Assembly (NCBI GenBank): GCA_041752115.1
Contig: JBGSHS010000197.1
Span: 13,419 to 77,418 of the forward strand
Length of the DNA stretch: 64,000 nt
Direction of reading: 5' to 3'
From: JAJRVM01 sp041752115
GTDB lineage: Bacteria > Planctomycetota > Planctomycetia > Pirellulales > Pirellulaceae
Shown here: positions 1-8,909 of the stretch, in pieces
Layout of the letters: each line of letters begins with the position of its first letter
How positions within the stretch are numbered: the stretch's first letter is position 1
The notes under the pieces: model-generated
The model's input: the letters and a program-made list of their open reading frames with translations, nothing else
Databases searched by the model: none
Told to the model about the DNA's origin: nothing
Position numbers and translations under genes: made by a program

Positions 1-1
1 T

Positions 2-835
2 CATCAGACCCATGTGGCTGATCACAAAGTGGACTGCCTCTCGTGCCACCTGCAGCTGCATCATTCACTGGATACGAACAGCGTGGCGACTGCGGCCGCC
101 GAGTGCTCCAAATGCCACCTTAATCCGCACGATATGCAGGTGGCGATGCTGGAGGGGAAGGGGGCCAGGCTGATACCCGAACACCGCAGCAGCATGCTGG
201 CGGCTCGCCTGTCGTGCTTCACTTGCCATAAGCAGAAAGAGGTATCGCCCACCGGCTCCGTATTGATGAAGGCGTCCTTGCAGACCTGCGTTGGCTGTCA
301 CGCGTCCCATGAGATTGCCGGCCTGCAGACGTACCACGAACAGCTTCGCGAACTCCTCGTGACTCTGGAGAACGATCTGCCACGCGTCGAGACTTCGCTG
401 GCGGAAGCCTCGCTCGAGCCGACTCAACGCGCGGAATTGACGCGCCGTCTGAATGACCTGCAACATGACATCCGCTTCCTGCACGCTGGTAACGATATTC
501 ACAACAGCCACTATGCCAGTGAGCTGACCGACCAAGTGCTAGAGCAGCTGACCGATCTGTGCCGGACGCTCGACCTGGAACCGCCCGATGTGCAGCTCCC
601 CGAGAAGCCCTCGCCGGTCACCACTGCCGGGGCTGCCGATGAGCCGGCGACCGCTGACGCCGCGCCGGGCGACGAGAGGGAGACCGATCCGTCGGAACCA
701 ACGGAACTCCCCGCCGCTGACGAACCTGACGCAACGGATGCCACGCCGGCTGATGCACCAGAGCCATCGCCCGACTCCGCTGGAGATCCTGATGCTGCCG
801 AACCGTTGCCCACTGATGATCAGAACCGGAGCTGA
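2..835 (+). CDS. Multihaem c-type cytochrome, 5'-truncated by window edge
   Basis: The frame is open from base 2, so the true start lies upstream; the GTG at 14 is not a credible start because haem-like sequence (HQTH) precedes it. Four CXXCH haem sites are visible (CLSCH, CSKCH, CFTCH, CVGCH) in the first third. After them comes a helical stretch with an NDIHNSHYA motif, a pattern common after the last haem in periplasmic multihaem cytochromes, where the His can ligate haem iron. The last 80 residues are an Asp/Glu/Pro/Ala-rich tail, probably disordered. The next cytochrome gene starts 22 bases downstream on the same strand, so the two probably form an operon and an electron-transfer pair. 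Substrate or partner cannot be told from this fragment. Confidence 0.85.
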   Translation, partial: HQTHVADHKVDCLSCHLQLHHSLDTNSVATAAAECSKCHLNPHDMQVAMLEGKGARLIPEHRSSMLAARLSCFTCHKQKEVSPTGSVLMKASLQTCVGCHASHEIAGLQTYHEQLRELLVTLENDLPRVETSLAEASLEPTQRAELTRRLNDLQHDIRFLHAGNDIHNSHYASELTDQVLEQLTDLCRTLDLEPPDVQLPEKPSPVTTAGAADEPATADAAPGDERETDPSEPTELPAADEPDATDATPADAPEPSPDSAGDPDAAEPLPTDDQNRS

Positions 836-857
836 CCCGGGTAAGGAATCGTCTCTC

Positions 858-3296
858 GTGAAGAAGCTTGTGCTTGTACTGGTCTGCTGGCTGACCATCG
901 CGCTGGCGGCGAACCTGCCGCCCCTGGTCGACCGCCTGGCAACCGCCCAGGAGTCTTCGGTTGAGGATGAGGCTGCAGAGGATGAGGCTGCAGAGGATGA
1001 GGCCATGGAAGAGGCGGCTGAGTCGGAGATGGAGGAGGAGTCAGCCGACGCGCCGGCGCTGGAGGACAACATGTGTGTCCAGTGTCATGGCAACGCCGAG
1101 GTGTGGGAGGAGGACACTCAGCATCTGTATGTAGGTCCGGAACACCTGGCCAACGACATCCACTGGAAGAAAGGAATCCTCTGTCAGGACTGTCACGGGG
1201 GCGACGCGACGTCGACGAATTTGCGCACGGCCCACGCGATCGAAGATGGCTTTCGTAAGATCGAGAAGCCGTCGGATCAGCCGGCATTCTGTGGTCACTG
1301 TCATGCGGACGTTCAGTACATGAGTTCCCACGGCTCGCCGTTGTCGACGTCGATCGTCAGTGATTATCTCAAGAGCGTTCACGGTGTTGACTTGCTGCAG
1401 GTGGGCAACGAGAAGTCGGCAACCTGCACCTCCTGCCATCCCCGGCACGACATGCGGGGCAAGAGTGATCCGATGTCCGCGGTCGGTCCGCTGAACCTGG
1501 TCAGTACGTGCGGTCGTTGTCACACCGAGGTCCGTGACGAATTGCTCTCGAGTGACCATCAAGGAGTCGGTTTGCGGACGGCGGAAGGCACGTCCACTCC
1601 GCTCAGCTGTCTGGCGTGTCACGCTGGCGATCCTCATGCGATGACGTCCGTCACCGATCTCAGGTCATCCGTTTTCGCGCAACGTCAGATCGAGAATTGC
1701 GGTCGATGCCATGAACAGGCGATGATGGAGTACTGGGCGAGCGTGCATGGCAAGGGGTTGAGCGATGCCGGCTTGCTGACGACTGCTTTCTGTGCCAACT
1801 GTCACGGAGCCCACGGAATCCTCAAGGCCAGGAACCCCGCCTCGCAGTTGCACGTCACCCGGGTGGCGCAGACGTGTGGTGTCTGCCATCGTCTGATCGA
1901 GGATCAGTTGCGATTGAGCGTGCATGGAGGAGGAAACGGGCCTGGCGGTGACCATGAGGAGTCGGCCGCGGGGGGAACTGTCAAACGCAGACCGAGTTGT
2001 ACGGACTGCCATCAAGGTCACGCGTTGCCCGACCCGCGCTCGGCCGAGTTTCGCAATCAGGAGTCGGGTCAGTGTGGCACTTGCCACGTCGAATTGTATC
2101 GCGGGTACCGGTTGAGCATGCATGGGGCGCTGACGAATCTCGGATTCACCGCCGGGGCCAAGTGCTCCGACTGCCATGGGGCGCACGACATCCTGCCGCT
2201 GTCCGACCCCAGTTCCCGAATGTCTCCCCAGAATCGAATTCAGACCTGTTCCGCATGCCATCAGGGCATGTCGCCGAAGATGGCCAGCTTTGATCCGCAC
2301 GCGGATCACCATGATGCTGAGCGATCACCCGTTTTGTACTGGGTGTATCGCGGAGTGCTGACGTTCATTATCGTGGTCTTCGGCTTCTTCGGGCTGCATG
2401 CGATGGTGTGGTTCTTGCGTGGACTGGTGGATGTCTGGCAACACGGCCGCCCTCGGGCGCTGCAGGCTGGCACACCCGGTTATGTGCGGTTCAGGCCGTT
2501 TCACCGCGTCGCTCACTCAGTCATGGTGGTCTCGTTCCTGGGACTGGCGCTGACCGGCTTGCCGCTGAAGTTCAGCGACTACCTCTGGGCTCAGTGGCTG
2601 GCTTCGATCCTGGGCGGGTTTGCGTCGACGGGATTGTGGCATCGTATCTTTGCCATCTCGATGTTCGGCACCTTCCTCTCCTACGTGGGACTGATGACCC
2701 GTCTGTATTTCGTCGCTCGGCGACGTGGCAAGACACGCCAGGAAGCTTTGTTCGGTCCCGAATCACCGCTGCCGAATCTGCGTGATGCGCGCGATTTCGC
2801 CGCCATGGTGCGGTGGTTTCTTGGCCGAGGTCCACGCCCCACGTTCGAACGCTGGGCCTACTGGGAGAAGTTCGACTTCTTCGGTGCCACGTCCGATACG
2901 ATTCTGATCGGAGTCAGCGGCTTGATTCTGTGGTTCCCGAACTGGTTCTGCAATTTCCTTCCGGGCGAAGCTGTGAACATCGCCAAAGTTGTCCACTCCA
3001 CCCTGGCGCTGCTGGCCACCGGGTTCGTTTTCGCGATTCACTTCTTCGGTACCCACTTCCGGCCTGACAAGTTCCCCATGGATATGTCGATCCTGACCGG
3101 CGTGGTGAGCGAGGAAGAGATGCACCACGAGCGTCCGGAAGTGCTCGAACGACTGCGCCGCGAAGGCAGACTCGAGCAGTTGCAGACGCGAGCACCCGCG
3201 CAGAGCAGACTCTGGGCCGTGCGGATCGGCGGTGGCATTGCGCTGGTGATCGGCCTGGCCGCTCTGGCCGGCATCATCTGGTCGCTGTGGCCCTGA
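858..3296 (+). CDS. 13-haem cytochrome c fused to b-type membrane cytochrome (CbcL-like architecture)
   Basis: The start is taken as GTG 858 (812 aa): it follows GGTAAGGA and gives a clean signal peptide (KKLVLVLVCWLTIALA). The open frame reaches back to 588, but that part overlaps the preceding gene. Residues about 30-65 are Glu/Asp/Ala-rich with a 15-base tandem repeat (963-1004, EDEAA). Thirteen CXXCH sites follow, from CVQCH to CSACH. The C-terminal third has at least four membrane helices with spaced histidines (FHRVAHS, GLWHRIF, VVHSTLA, AIHFFGTHF), like cytochrome b561/formate dehydrogenase gamma subunits. The architecture resembles Geobacter CbcL, an inner-membrane quinol oxidase passing electrons to periplasmic cytochromes. 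Inferred role: quinol to periplasmic haem-wire electron transfer. Confidence 0.88.
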   Translation: MKKLVLVLVCWLTIALAANLPPLVDRLATAQESSVEDEAAEDEAAEDEAMEEAAESEMEEESADAPALEDNMCVQCHGNAEVWEEDTQHLYVGPEHLANDIHWKKGILCQDCHGGDATSTNLRTAHAIEDGFRKIEKPSDQPAFCGHCHADVQYMSSHGSPLSTSIVSDYLKSVHGVDLLQVGNEKSATCTSCHPRHDMRGKSDPMSAVGPLNLVSTCGRCHTEVRDELLSSDHQGVGLRTAEGTSTPLSCLACHAGDPHAMTSVTDLRSSVFAQRQIENCGRCHEQAMMEYWASVHGKGLSDAGLLTTAFCANCHGAHGILKARNPASQLHVTRVAQTCGVCHRLIEDQLRLSVHGGGNGPGGDHEESAAGGTVKRRPSCTDCHQGHALPDPRSAEFRNQESGQCGTCHVELYRGYRLSMHGALTNLGFTAGAKCSDCHGAHDILPLSDPSSRMSPQNRIQTCSACHQGMSPKMASFDPHADHHDAERSPVLYWVYRGVLTFIIVVFGFFGLHAMVWFLRGLVDVWQHGRPRALQAGTPGYVRFRPFHRVAHSVMVVSFLGLALTGLPLKFSDYLWAQWLASILGGFASTGLWHRIFAISMFGTFLSYVGLMTRLYFVARRRGKTRQEALFGPESPLPNLRDARDFAAMVRWFLGRGPRPTFERWAYWEKFDFFGATSDTILIGVSGLILWFPNWFCNFLPGEAVNIAKVVHSTLALLATGFVFAIHFFGTHFRPDKFPMDMSILTGVVSEEEMHHERPEVLERLRREGRLEQLQTRAPAQSRLWAVRIGGGIALVIGLAALAGIIWSLWP

Positions 3297-3319
3297 CCCG
3301 GAAAGACGACTCGCACAGG

Positions 3320-4189
3320 TTACTTCGGCGCGAAAGCCTGGCGAAACAGCCGATCGTCAAACTCGCGGGGAATCTCTCCCTCGGCTGCGTACAAATAGAG
3401 TGCACCCACAATGATCGAATTGAGCGCTGACGAGATCAGCGACACGACGATCAACAGGATGACGCCGACTGCCATCGCGGCAATGCCCAGCATTGTGTGC
3501 CCTGATGCGAGCGCGACGCCCCCGCCGACCAAGGGAACAATGCCAATTAGCATTGCCAGAAAGACGATCAATCCGATTCCGAAATTCGCCGTCAGAGCTT
3601 CCCCCCAAGTCCGTTTGAGAATCTCCAGCGAACGTTTCCCCGCTCGCAGCGGACCGGTCTTCTCGACCACGATCACCGGCACGACAAAATACGTGAGCGC
3701 CGACCAGGCCATCCCCAGCAGAGACGCCACGAACTGTCCCAGTCGCTCAGAAGTTGATTCAATCACCTTCAGAATCACACCCACCGTGGCGGCGACCAAT
3801 GCCCACCCGGCAATCTGAGGCAGACGCGCCATCGCTGCGGAAAACCCGTCGCCGAGATTCGGATTGCCACCCTTGAAGCGAATGATCGCACAGGCGATCA
3901 ACGCCGTGTTGAAGAAGACGATGACAAAATAGTTGACGAAGTAGAAAGCAAACAGAACCGCGTAGCCGATCACTTGCTGAGCCACTTCGATCTGGCCGTC
4001 GTTGGCCGCCGCCTGGTCCGCGAGAGTCTCCAAAAAGCCGGATGCCCAGAGCGGGAGGGCAAAGCTGGCCATGACCAGCACGCAGGCGATTCCACTGATC
4101 AGCGGGAAGACCAGCAGTTCTTTGTCCAGTTTCAAGACGTTCCAGCTTCGCTGAACCATCTCCCAGCCGTTACCCATGCGATCGAACAT
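3320..4189 (-). CDS. DUF6159-like polytopic membrane protein
   Basis: 289 aa, ATG at 4189 behind a good GAGGTGA ribosome site. The N-terminus (FDRMGNGWEMVQRSWNVLK, then LDKELLVFPLISG) matches my recollection of the DUF6159 family, small integral membrane proteins of unknown function. About six hydrophobic segments alternate with short loops; there are no catalytic motifs. It converges on the CbcL-like gene with a 23-base gap and is transcribed divergently from the gene at 4491. Function unknown. Confidence 0.75.
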   Translation of the reverse strand: MFDRMGNGWEMVQRSWNVLKLDKELLVFPLISGIACVLVMASFALPLWASGFLETLADQAAANDGQIEVAQQVIGYAVLFAFYFVNYFVIVFFNTALIACAIIRFKGGNPNLGDGFSAAMARLPQIAGWALVAATVGVILKVIESTSERLGQFVASLLGMAWSALTYFVVPVIVVEKTGPLRAGKRSLEILKRTWGEALTANFGIGLIVFLAMLIGIVPLVGGGVALASGHTMLGIAAMAVGVILLIVVSLISSALNSIIVGALYLYAAEGEIPREFDDRLFRQAFAPK

Positions 4190-4311
4190 CGGTCACCTCA
4201 CTTCCTCTGATGCCGCCAATCCACAACTTTCGCGGTAATGTTACCTCCATCGTGAGGGGTTGTCCACGAAAATCGCTTGGTTTTGGGACTGGTTCTGGGG
4301 GAACGAAAAGG

Positions 4312-4341
4312 ACTCACGCCAAGGCGCCAAGGCGCGAAGAA
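4312..4341. repeat. Dispersed repeat ACTCACGCCAAGGCGC...
   Basis: A 30-bp stretch reading ACTCACGCCAAGGCGC followed by CAAGGCGCGAAGAA recurs almost exactly at 24260-24290 and in inverted form at 24223-24245. It is intergenic and non-coding, in the gap between two divergent genes. Origin unknown. Confidence 0.7.
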
Positions 4342-4490
4342 GGCGGGGATGACTGGCGCGAGCGCAGTGGTGGGTTGTCTCGTTTAGCTGGTTTGCCTAT
4401 CTGACCTTGCCGCAGGGGACGTATCAGGCTACAAGTCCGCCAGTCCATCTCGAAGGATCGCTCGTACTGTGAGGGAGGCTCAAACGATCT

Positions 4491-5438
4491 ATGTCCGCCG
4501 TTACCCAACGCTATATCGACATGTGGGCTTTTCCCGGTCTGCATCCGACGAATCTGGAACTGCTGCAACGCCTCAAGACCGCCGACGACCGTCAGTTTGG
4601 ATCGGGCATGGATGTCTGTGGCGAAGTGTCGCAGTTCAATCGAGACGGTGGTTGGGAAAAGGTCGCGGTGGCCGGGGTGCGGAGTGACCTATGGAACCCG
4701 GACCCGGCTGAGTTGGAAAAGGCATTACAGGCTTTGCAGAAACAGCGGCGCCAATACCATCGACGCCGCATCCGGAAGTCAGGCGCTCTGTCCGACGGCC
4801 AGCAGGAACGACTCAACGAACAACTGTCCCGTGATGTGCTCCTGTCGCTCAGCAGCGAAGACATCGAGAAGCGGCGGTTGGTGATGAAGCTGTTTCGGAC
4901 GACCGGACAGCGTTTGCGCTGGTCCGGCACGATCGAAGAGGTTACGACGCGTGAGATCCACAACTCGATAGGCTCGCATCGGGCCGTATTGTCAATGGTG
5001 GCGATTCTGCCGAGCTACGAGTACATGACGACGATCCAGGAGAATCACCGCACCTTCCGGATTCCGCCCCTCTACACACTCTGTTTCCACGACGAGCGGC
5101 AGCATCGCACGTGGCACATCATGGTCAAACGCCGCTGGTTCTCCATCGGCGCCGACTATGTGATCGAGTCGGCAGGGAAGCGGATTGGCGAGATTGACGG
5201 CAAGTTGATCGGGTTGGGCTACAATGCTTATCTCACGGTGACTGAACCGAGTTTGGCCGATAACGACGAGTTCGTCGAGCTGATGACGCTGTTCGCGACG
5301 AGCGTGGGATATCATCGAGCGATGCGGCGCAGCCTGCGTCGTCGCCTGGCGGTGGTCAGCAGCGGCAGCGCCGAGCGTCACATCATCGAAGACGAAGAGT
5401 GGTGGCTGTTGAAGAATCCGCGCCGCCGCGCTGCGTAG
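4491..5438 (+). CDS. Hypothetical protein with LURP-one/tubby-like C-terminal domain
   Basis: 315 aa, soluble. The N-terminal two thirds are not recognised; residues about 75-130 are charged and helical (KQRRQYHRRRIRK). The last third contains MVKRRWFSIGADYVI, then GKRIGEIDGKLIGLG, then a long C-terminal helix, the order seen in LURP-one-related/tubby C2-like beta barrels. ATG 4491 was chosen because the sequence upstream is not coding-like; a GAGGGAGG lies about 14 bases upstream, slightly far for a ribosome site. A 20-base hairpin sits just after the stop. A broken C-terminal fragment of another LURP-like protein occurs at 63215-63340. Confidence 0.6.
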   Translation: MSAVTQRYIDMWAFPGLHPTNLELLQRLKTADDRQFGSGMDVCGEVSQFNRDGGWEKVAVAGVRSDLWNPDPAELEKALQALQKQRRQYHRRRIRKSGALSDGQQERLNEQLSRDVLLSLSSEDIEKRRLVMKLFRTTGQRLRWSGTIEEVTTREIHNSIGSHRAVLSMVAILPSYEYMTTIQENHRTFRIPPLYTLCFHDERQHRTWHIMVKRRWFSIGADYVIESAGKRIGEIDGKLIGLGYNAYLTVTEPSLADNDEFVELMTLFATSVGYHRAMRRSLRRRLAVVSSGSAERHIIEDEEWWLLKNPRRRAA

Positions 5439-5449
5439 TGGGCGCGGCA

Positions 5450-5469
5450 GGAACCGACGAGTCGGTTCC
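5450..5469 (+). terminator. Hairpin after LURP-like gene
   Basis: Perfect inverted repeat GGAACCGA-CGAG-TCGGTTCC, 8-bp stem and 4-base loop, starting 12 bases after the TAG. GTGGG and CCCAC arms flank it loosely. No T-run follows, so intrinsic termination is uncertain. Confidence 0.45.
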
Positions 5470-5610
5470 CCACTCCCCAGGGCGGAATAGACGGCTCGCT
5501 CACAGGACGCCAACCGTTTTCCGCAGCGGGCGTCGTACGGAACAAGGCCCGATGCCAGCGAATGTTTCGACCCGTTTGGCAACGTGTCGCACGACAGCAT
5601 CCGGCCCCCT

Positions 5611-5787
5611 CTAGGGTGACTTCTCGAAGGCGCGACCGCAACTCGCACAGCTCTTGGCGTCGGCTGGTTGCAGCTTCTGGCATTGGGGACATCGTTTGCG
5701 TCGCGTGGCCCAAGCCATGTAAGCGATCAAAACTGCAACCGGGAACAGGCAGGCGAAAATCCCGAGGACTTCGGCTATGCTGGCCAT
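5611..5787 (-). CDS. Small membrane protein with C-terminal zinc ribbon (58 aa)
   Basis: 58 aa from ATG 5787 to TAG 5611, behind an AGGGAGA ribosome site. The product has one N-terminal membrane helix (VLGIFACLFPVAVLIAYMAW), a basic TRRKR stop-transfer segment, and then two CxxC knuckles (CPQC and CASC) spaced as in zinc ribbons, so the ribbon probably faces the cytoplasm. Tail-anchored zinc-ribbon peptides of this kind are common in planctomycetes, but no function is known to me. Confidence 0.75.
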   Translation of the reverse strand: MASIAEVLGIFACLFPVAVLIAYMAWATRRKRCPQCQKLQPADAKSCASCGRAFEKSP

Positions 5788-6103
5788 CGCGAGTGTCTCC
5801 CTGGTGAGGGTGCTCGTGTGGTGGGAGCAATACTACTCGCCGATTGTACCACAGATGGGGCTCCCAATGTGGCTGCAGTCGGCCAATCGACTCGATTCTT
5901 TGGCTCTTTTTTCCGATTTGACCATCGGACGCTGTCACTCTCCGAGAGTGGTCGATTGCTCACGCGGTAGCAGGTCTTCGTCGCCGAGTCGACTACCGCG
6001 GATCGCCGCAATGTGGCGGACGCGGCGCAGATACGATGTCTTGAGCAGAGCGAGTGCCAATCAGCGTGCGCTGGAGTTGCGCCCGGTTCAGCGTCGCCCC
6101 GGT
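5788..6103. other. Intergenic, nothing recognised
   Basis: A 316-base gap upstream of the zinc-ribbon gene and downstream of the cupredoxin-like gene. It should hold the promoter of the 5611-5787 gene. Open frames here run through unrelated sequence and match no family I recognise. Confidence 0.5.
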
Positions 6104-6880
6104 TCAGCGTCGAAAGAGCGCTGGCTGAACCACGATGTCGCCCAGGTCATTGTCGCCCGATTTCAGCTCCAACGTCACGGTTCCCCGATTCCACGCTGTT
6201 GCTTTGCCGTTGACAGTGACTTCGCGCAGATAACCTGCTTCTTCTTGCCAGAACATGAACTGTCGCTTCCCGAGGGGCAGGTTGCGGATCTCAAATCGAC
6301 CGTCCTCGTCGGTCACGGCCATGTACGGATGCTCTTTGACGACGAGCCAGCCAAGTTCCCATGTATGGATGGAGCAGCTGACGCGCGCGGGGAGCGCTTC
6401 GGGCTTGGGGAATTCGTGTGTGTGCGACGTCCCACTGGGGATGGTCACATTGATCGACAGATTCTTACGCATGTCAATCTTGACGTTATCCCCCTTGGGG
6501 TCCTGATTGCGAAGGACGAGCTTCTGTGTGGTGCGCAGCAGTGTTACATGGGGGTCAAACCGGCAGTGCAGACTGTTCAGCAATACTTCAGCCTTCTCAT
6601 GCGGCTGATAACTCTCGTGCACATCGATCGATTCACCTCGTTCAAGCTGTAACATGATGATGACATCTCGAATGCCATGGTTCTCCGGATGGACGACGAG
6701 CGATTCGTCAAACAGATCGAATTTCCCGCAGACTTCCTGATCTTTGTCGGGTGTGATCTTCCGGGGAGCTGGAGCCTGGCCATCGTAAATCACTCGGCCG
6801 CGAAGATGAGCCCATTCGGCTCCAGAAGCAACGAACGGCACCGACCAGGCGGCGAGGACCAGAAGTAAACACCGATGCAT
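6104..6880 (-). CDS. Secreted cupredoxin-like protein with carboxypeptidase-regulatory-like domain
   Basis: 258 aa, ATG 6880, signal peptide MHRCLLLVLAAWSVPFVASG. Residues 25-75 resemble the opening strands of a regulatory-like Greek-key domain (LRGRVIYDGQAPAPRKI). The middle has the spacing of a degenerate type-1 copper site: SLHCRFDPH, then CSIHTW, with a later HPYM. The C-terminal part (VTDEDGRFEIRNLPLGKRQF) is a second carboxypeptidase-regulatory-like fold. Such proteins are often annotated 'methylamine utilization protein' in planctomycetes, but that name implies a role not shown here. Copper binding is inferred. The gene appears monocistronic. Confidence 0.7.
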   Translation of the reverse strand: MHRCLLLVLAAWSVPFVASGAEWAHLRGRVIYDGQAPAPRKITPDKDQEVCGKFDLFDESLVVHPENHGIRDVIIMLQLERGESIDVHESYQPHEKAEVLLNSLHCRFDPHVTLLRTTQKLVLRNQDPKGDNVKIDMRKNLSINVTIPSGTSHTHEFPKPEALPARVSCSIHTWELGWLVVKEHPYMAVTDEDGRFEIRNLPLGKRQFMFWQEEAGYLREVTVNGKATAWNRGTVTLELKSGDNDLGDIVVQPALFRR

Positions 6881-8203
6881 GGAAGATTCTCCGAGGCTGC
6901 GGCAACCGTAAGCGAACTATGGGAGGCCGCGCCAAATGGGGCGTCGCCCGCACGGCGGCGCCGGTGGGTGGTGGATGATGTGCGTCAGCCGGGGAATCTG
7001 CAGCAGGTCGTCAAAGGGCGAGACGACTGGCCCCATTATAGGTAGTCGTGCTGGGGAGCACCACCACACTCGATGTGACAGAGACGGGCCGCGCGGTGAG
7101 GCGCACAGCGGAGTGAGCGTCCCTTGCCTCAAATGGAGGGTCCGGTTGTTTCCATCAGGGTTGATTGCGACCGCTCGTGCGGCAGGTCCCACACGTCTCT
7201 GCAGGGCAGGCAGGGTGGGCTCAGTCGCAAGCGCTTCGAGGCTCGGCAACAGTGGTCGGTCGCCGTGGTGCGATTTCGTGTGGCGGAACGGAGGTGGCAA
7301 ATCGGCTCTGTCAGATAGAGTGGTTCTTGCCGTGAGTTATTGCTGAGGATGACAACGTGGGCCGGCGGCTCACGTCCCCGGAAACTGTCGGGCGCACCCA
7401 CAAACGCGGCAACCGCGGTCAAGGGTGTTCTGGGGCAGGACAGTTTTGGGGCGGGCGATGGAATGGACCATTGCGGCGCCACTCCTGTCAACAGCTGAAC
7501 CAGGGAATCGTCTCCGTCATGGGGAAGACGATGATGGTGCTTGGGGCAGCTTGGTGGGTCGGAGCTTTGGCAGGCGAGTCATCGCGGCGAGAAAAGCCGC
7601 TGCGGGGGCAGTGTGCACGGTAGCTGATTGGCTGCCATCTGCACGACACGCTTCTGTCATGGGAGAGTCCGGGTCCACCACGTCGCGACACTGCCGGACG
7701 GCCGACGAGCAATGGGCAGCACATCGTCGGTCGTTTGGCGGAGTCGTGGCATGGTGCGGGCTGGCGATTGGGTGCGACGGACCGCGTCGGACAGTACGCT
7801 GTCGACTGGAATGCCGGGGTATCGGGCGGCTGGCGGCCTCAGCGTTTTCTTTCACGAGGGACGCTCCTATACTGAAGACAGACTTGTTGCGGGACCTGAT
7901 GCTGTGAGACTGTCCGCCGGCCGGAGGCAAATCGATGCAACGGGGTTTGATGGCGGTGAGGCGGGGGTGGTCCCATCGCAAGCAGTCCCGCGAACGGGAC
8001 TTGCCATTCTGCCTTATCTTGCCGGGCGGTCTGCCCGGCCCCGCTCATGCGGCTGGCGCTGGGGTCGCAGCATCGGTTCGAGAGCTGGCGGCCAAAGCGG
8101 GCGGATTTCCGCGCCGGCAGGGCGGGGCGGCGATCCATTCGATGGGCGGCACGACCGGCATGCTCGTTCCTGAACAAAGGGAAAAAGAGATCGGACAAGA
8201 TTG
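6881..8203. other. 1.3-kb region without a convincing gene
   Basis: The open frames here (for example 6936-7346, 7425-7907 and 7628-8173 on plus) have Arg/Trp/Ser-rich products typical of GC-rich non-coding DNA, overlap one another, and match no family I know. The right part should contain the promoter of the sigma/kinase operon. A TATACT hexamer occurs near 7868, without a convincing -35. Confidence 0.5.
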
Positions 8204-8818
8204 ATGGTGGACGAAGACGATAAACGGCGTTCTGAGGTGTCCGCGGCGGAGCCGACCGATTGCGCTCTTCTGGGGCGGTTTCGCCGAGGCGAGCAGGATG
8301 CGGCGACGGCCCTCTACCTGCGCTATGCCAAGCGGCTGCAGTTGCTGGCTCGGGCTCAATCAGGACGCGATCTGGCGGTTCGTCTTGATCCGGAGGATGT
8401 GGTGCAGTCGGTTTTCCGGACGTTCTTTCGGCGAGCATCGGAGGGGCATTACGAGATTCCTGATGGCGAGGAGCTCTGGAAGTTGTTCCTGGTCATTGCC
8501 CTCAACAAGGTGCGCCGCCTGGGGGAATACCATCGAGCGGCCAAGCGAGATGTGGGGCAGACAATGGCTCTGGATCGATTTGAGGAACATGTGAGCGGTC
8601 TGCAGAACTGGGAAGACCAGTCGTACAACGTTCTCCAGATGACGGTGACCCAACTCTTGGACGAACTGCCGGAAGTCCAGCGCCAGATGATTATGATGCG
8701 GATCGAGGGGCATGGAGTGGAGCAGATCGCCGTCGGGACGTCGCGGGCGAAGCGATCGGTGGAACGAGTACTCCAGAAGTTCCGCAGCCGGTTGAGTGAA
8801 GTGCTGCGCGAGAATTGA
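8204..8818 (+). CDS. ECF-type RNA polymerase sigma factor
   Basis: 204 aa. Region 2 is recognisable: LLGRFRRGEQDAATALYLRY, then LDPEDVVQSVFRTFFRR, the DxxDxxQxxF-like core helix. Region 4 is present (LDELPEVQRQMIMMRIEG, then VEQIAVGTSRAKRSVERVL), a helix-turn-helix for -35 recognition. ATG 8204 is preferred; an in-frame TTG at 8201 is possible. The kinase gene follows 91 bases downstream on the same strand. Sigma/Ser-Thr-kinase pairs are a common planctomycete layout and suggest that the kinase controls this sigma factor or its regulon. No anti-sigma gene is visible. Confidence 0.9.
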   Translation: MVDEDDKRRSEVSAAEPTDCALLGRFRRGEQDAATALYLRYAKRLQLLARAQSGRDLAVRLDPEDVVQSVFRTFFRRASEGHYEIPDGEELWKLFLVIALNKVRRLGEYHRAAKRDVGQTMALDRFEEHVSGLQNWEDQSYNVLQMTVTQLLDELPEVQRQMIMMRIEGHGVEQIAVGTSRAKRSVERVLQKFRSRLSEVLREN

Positions 8819-8909
8819 ATCAGGCTCTGTGAGGGGGCGAGAGTTCCCCGGTGAGTAGGGCATGTGTTTCGATTCCGAAGACGGCCGACCGTTGATCGGA
8901 CAGTGATGC

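Noticed and set aside
588..857. Upstream extension of the 13-haem cytochrome
   Set aside because: It overlaps the preceding gene and lacks a signal peptide; GTG 858 gives one.
7425..8173. Plus-strand frames upstream of the sigma factor
   Set aside because: They overlap each other, match no family I recognise, and have Arg/Trp-rich composition typical of GC-rich non-coding DNA.
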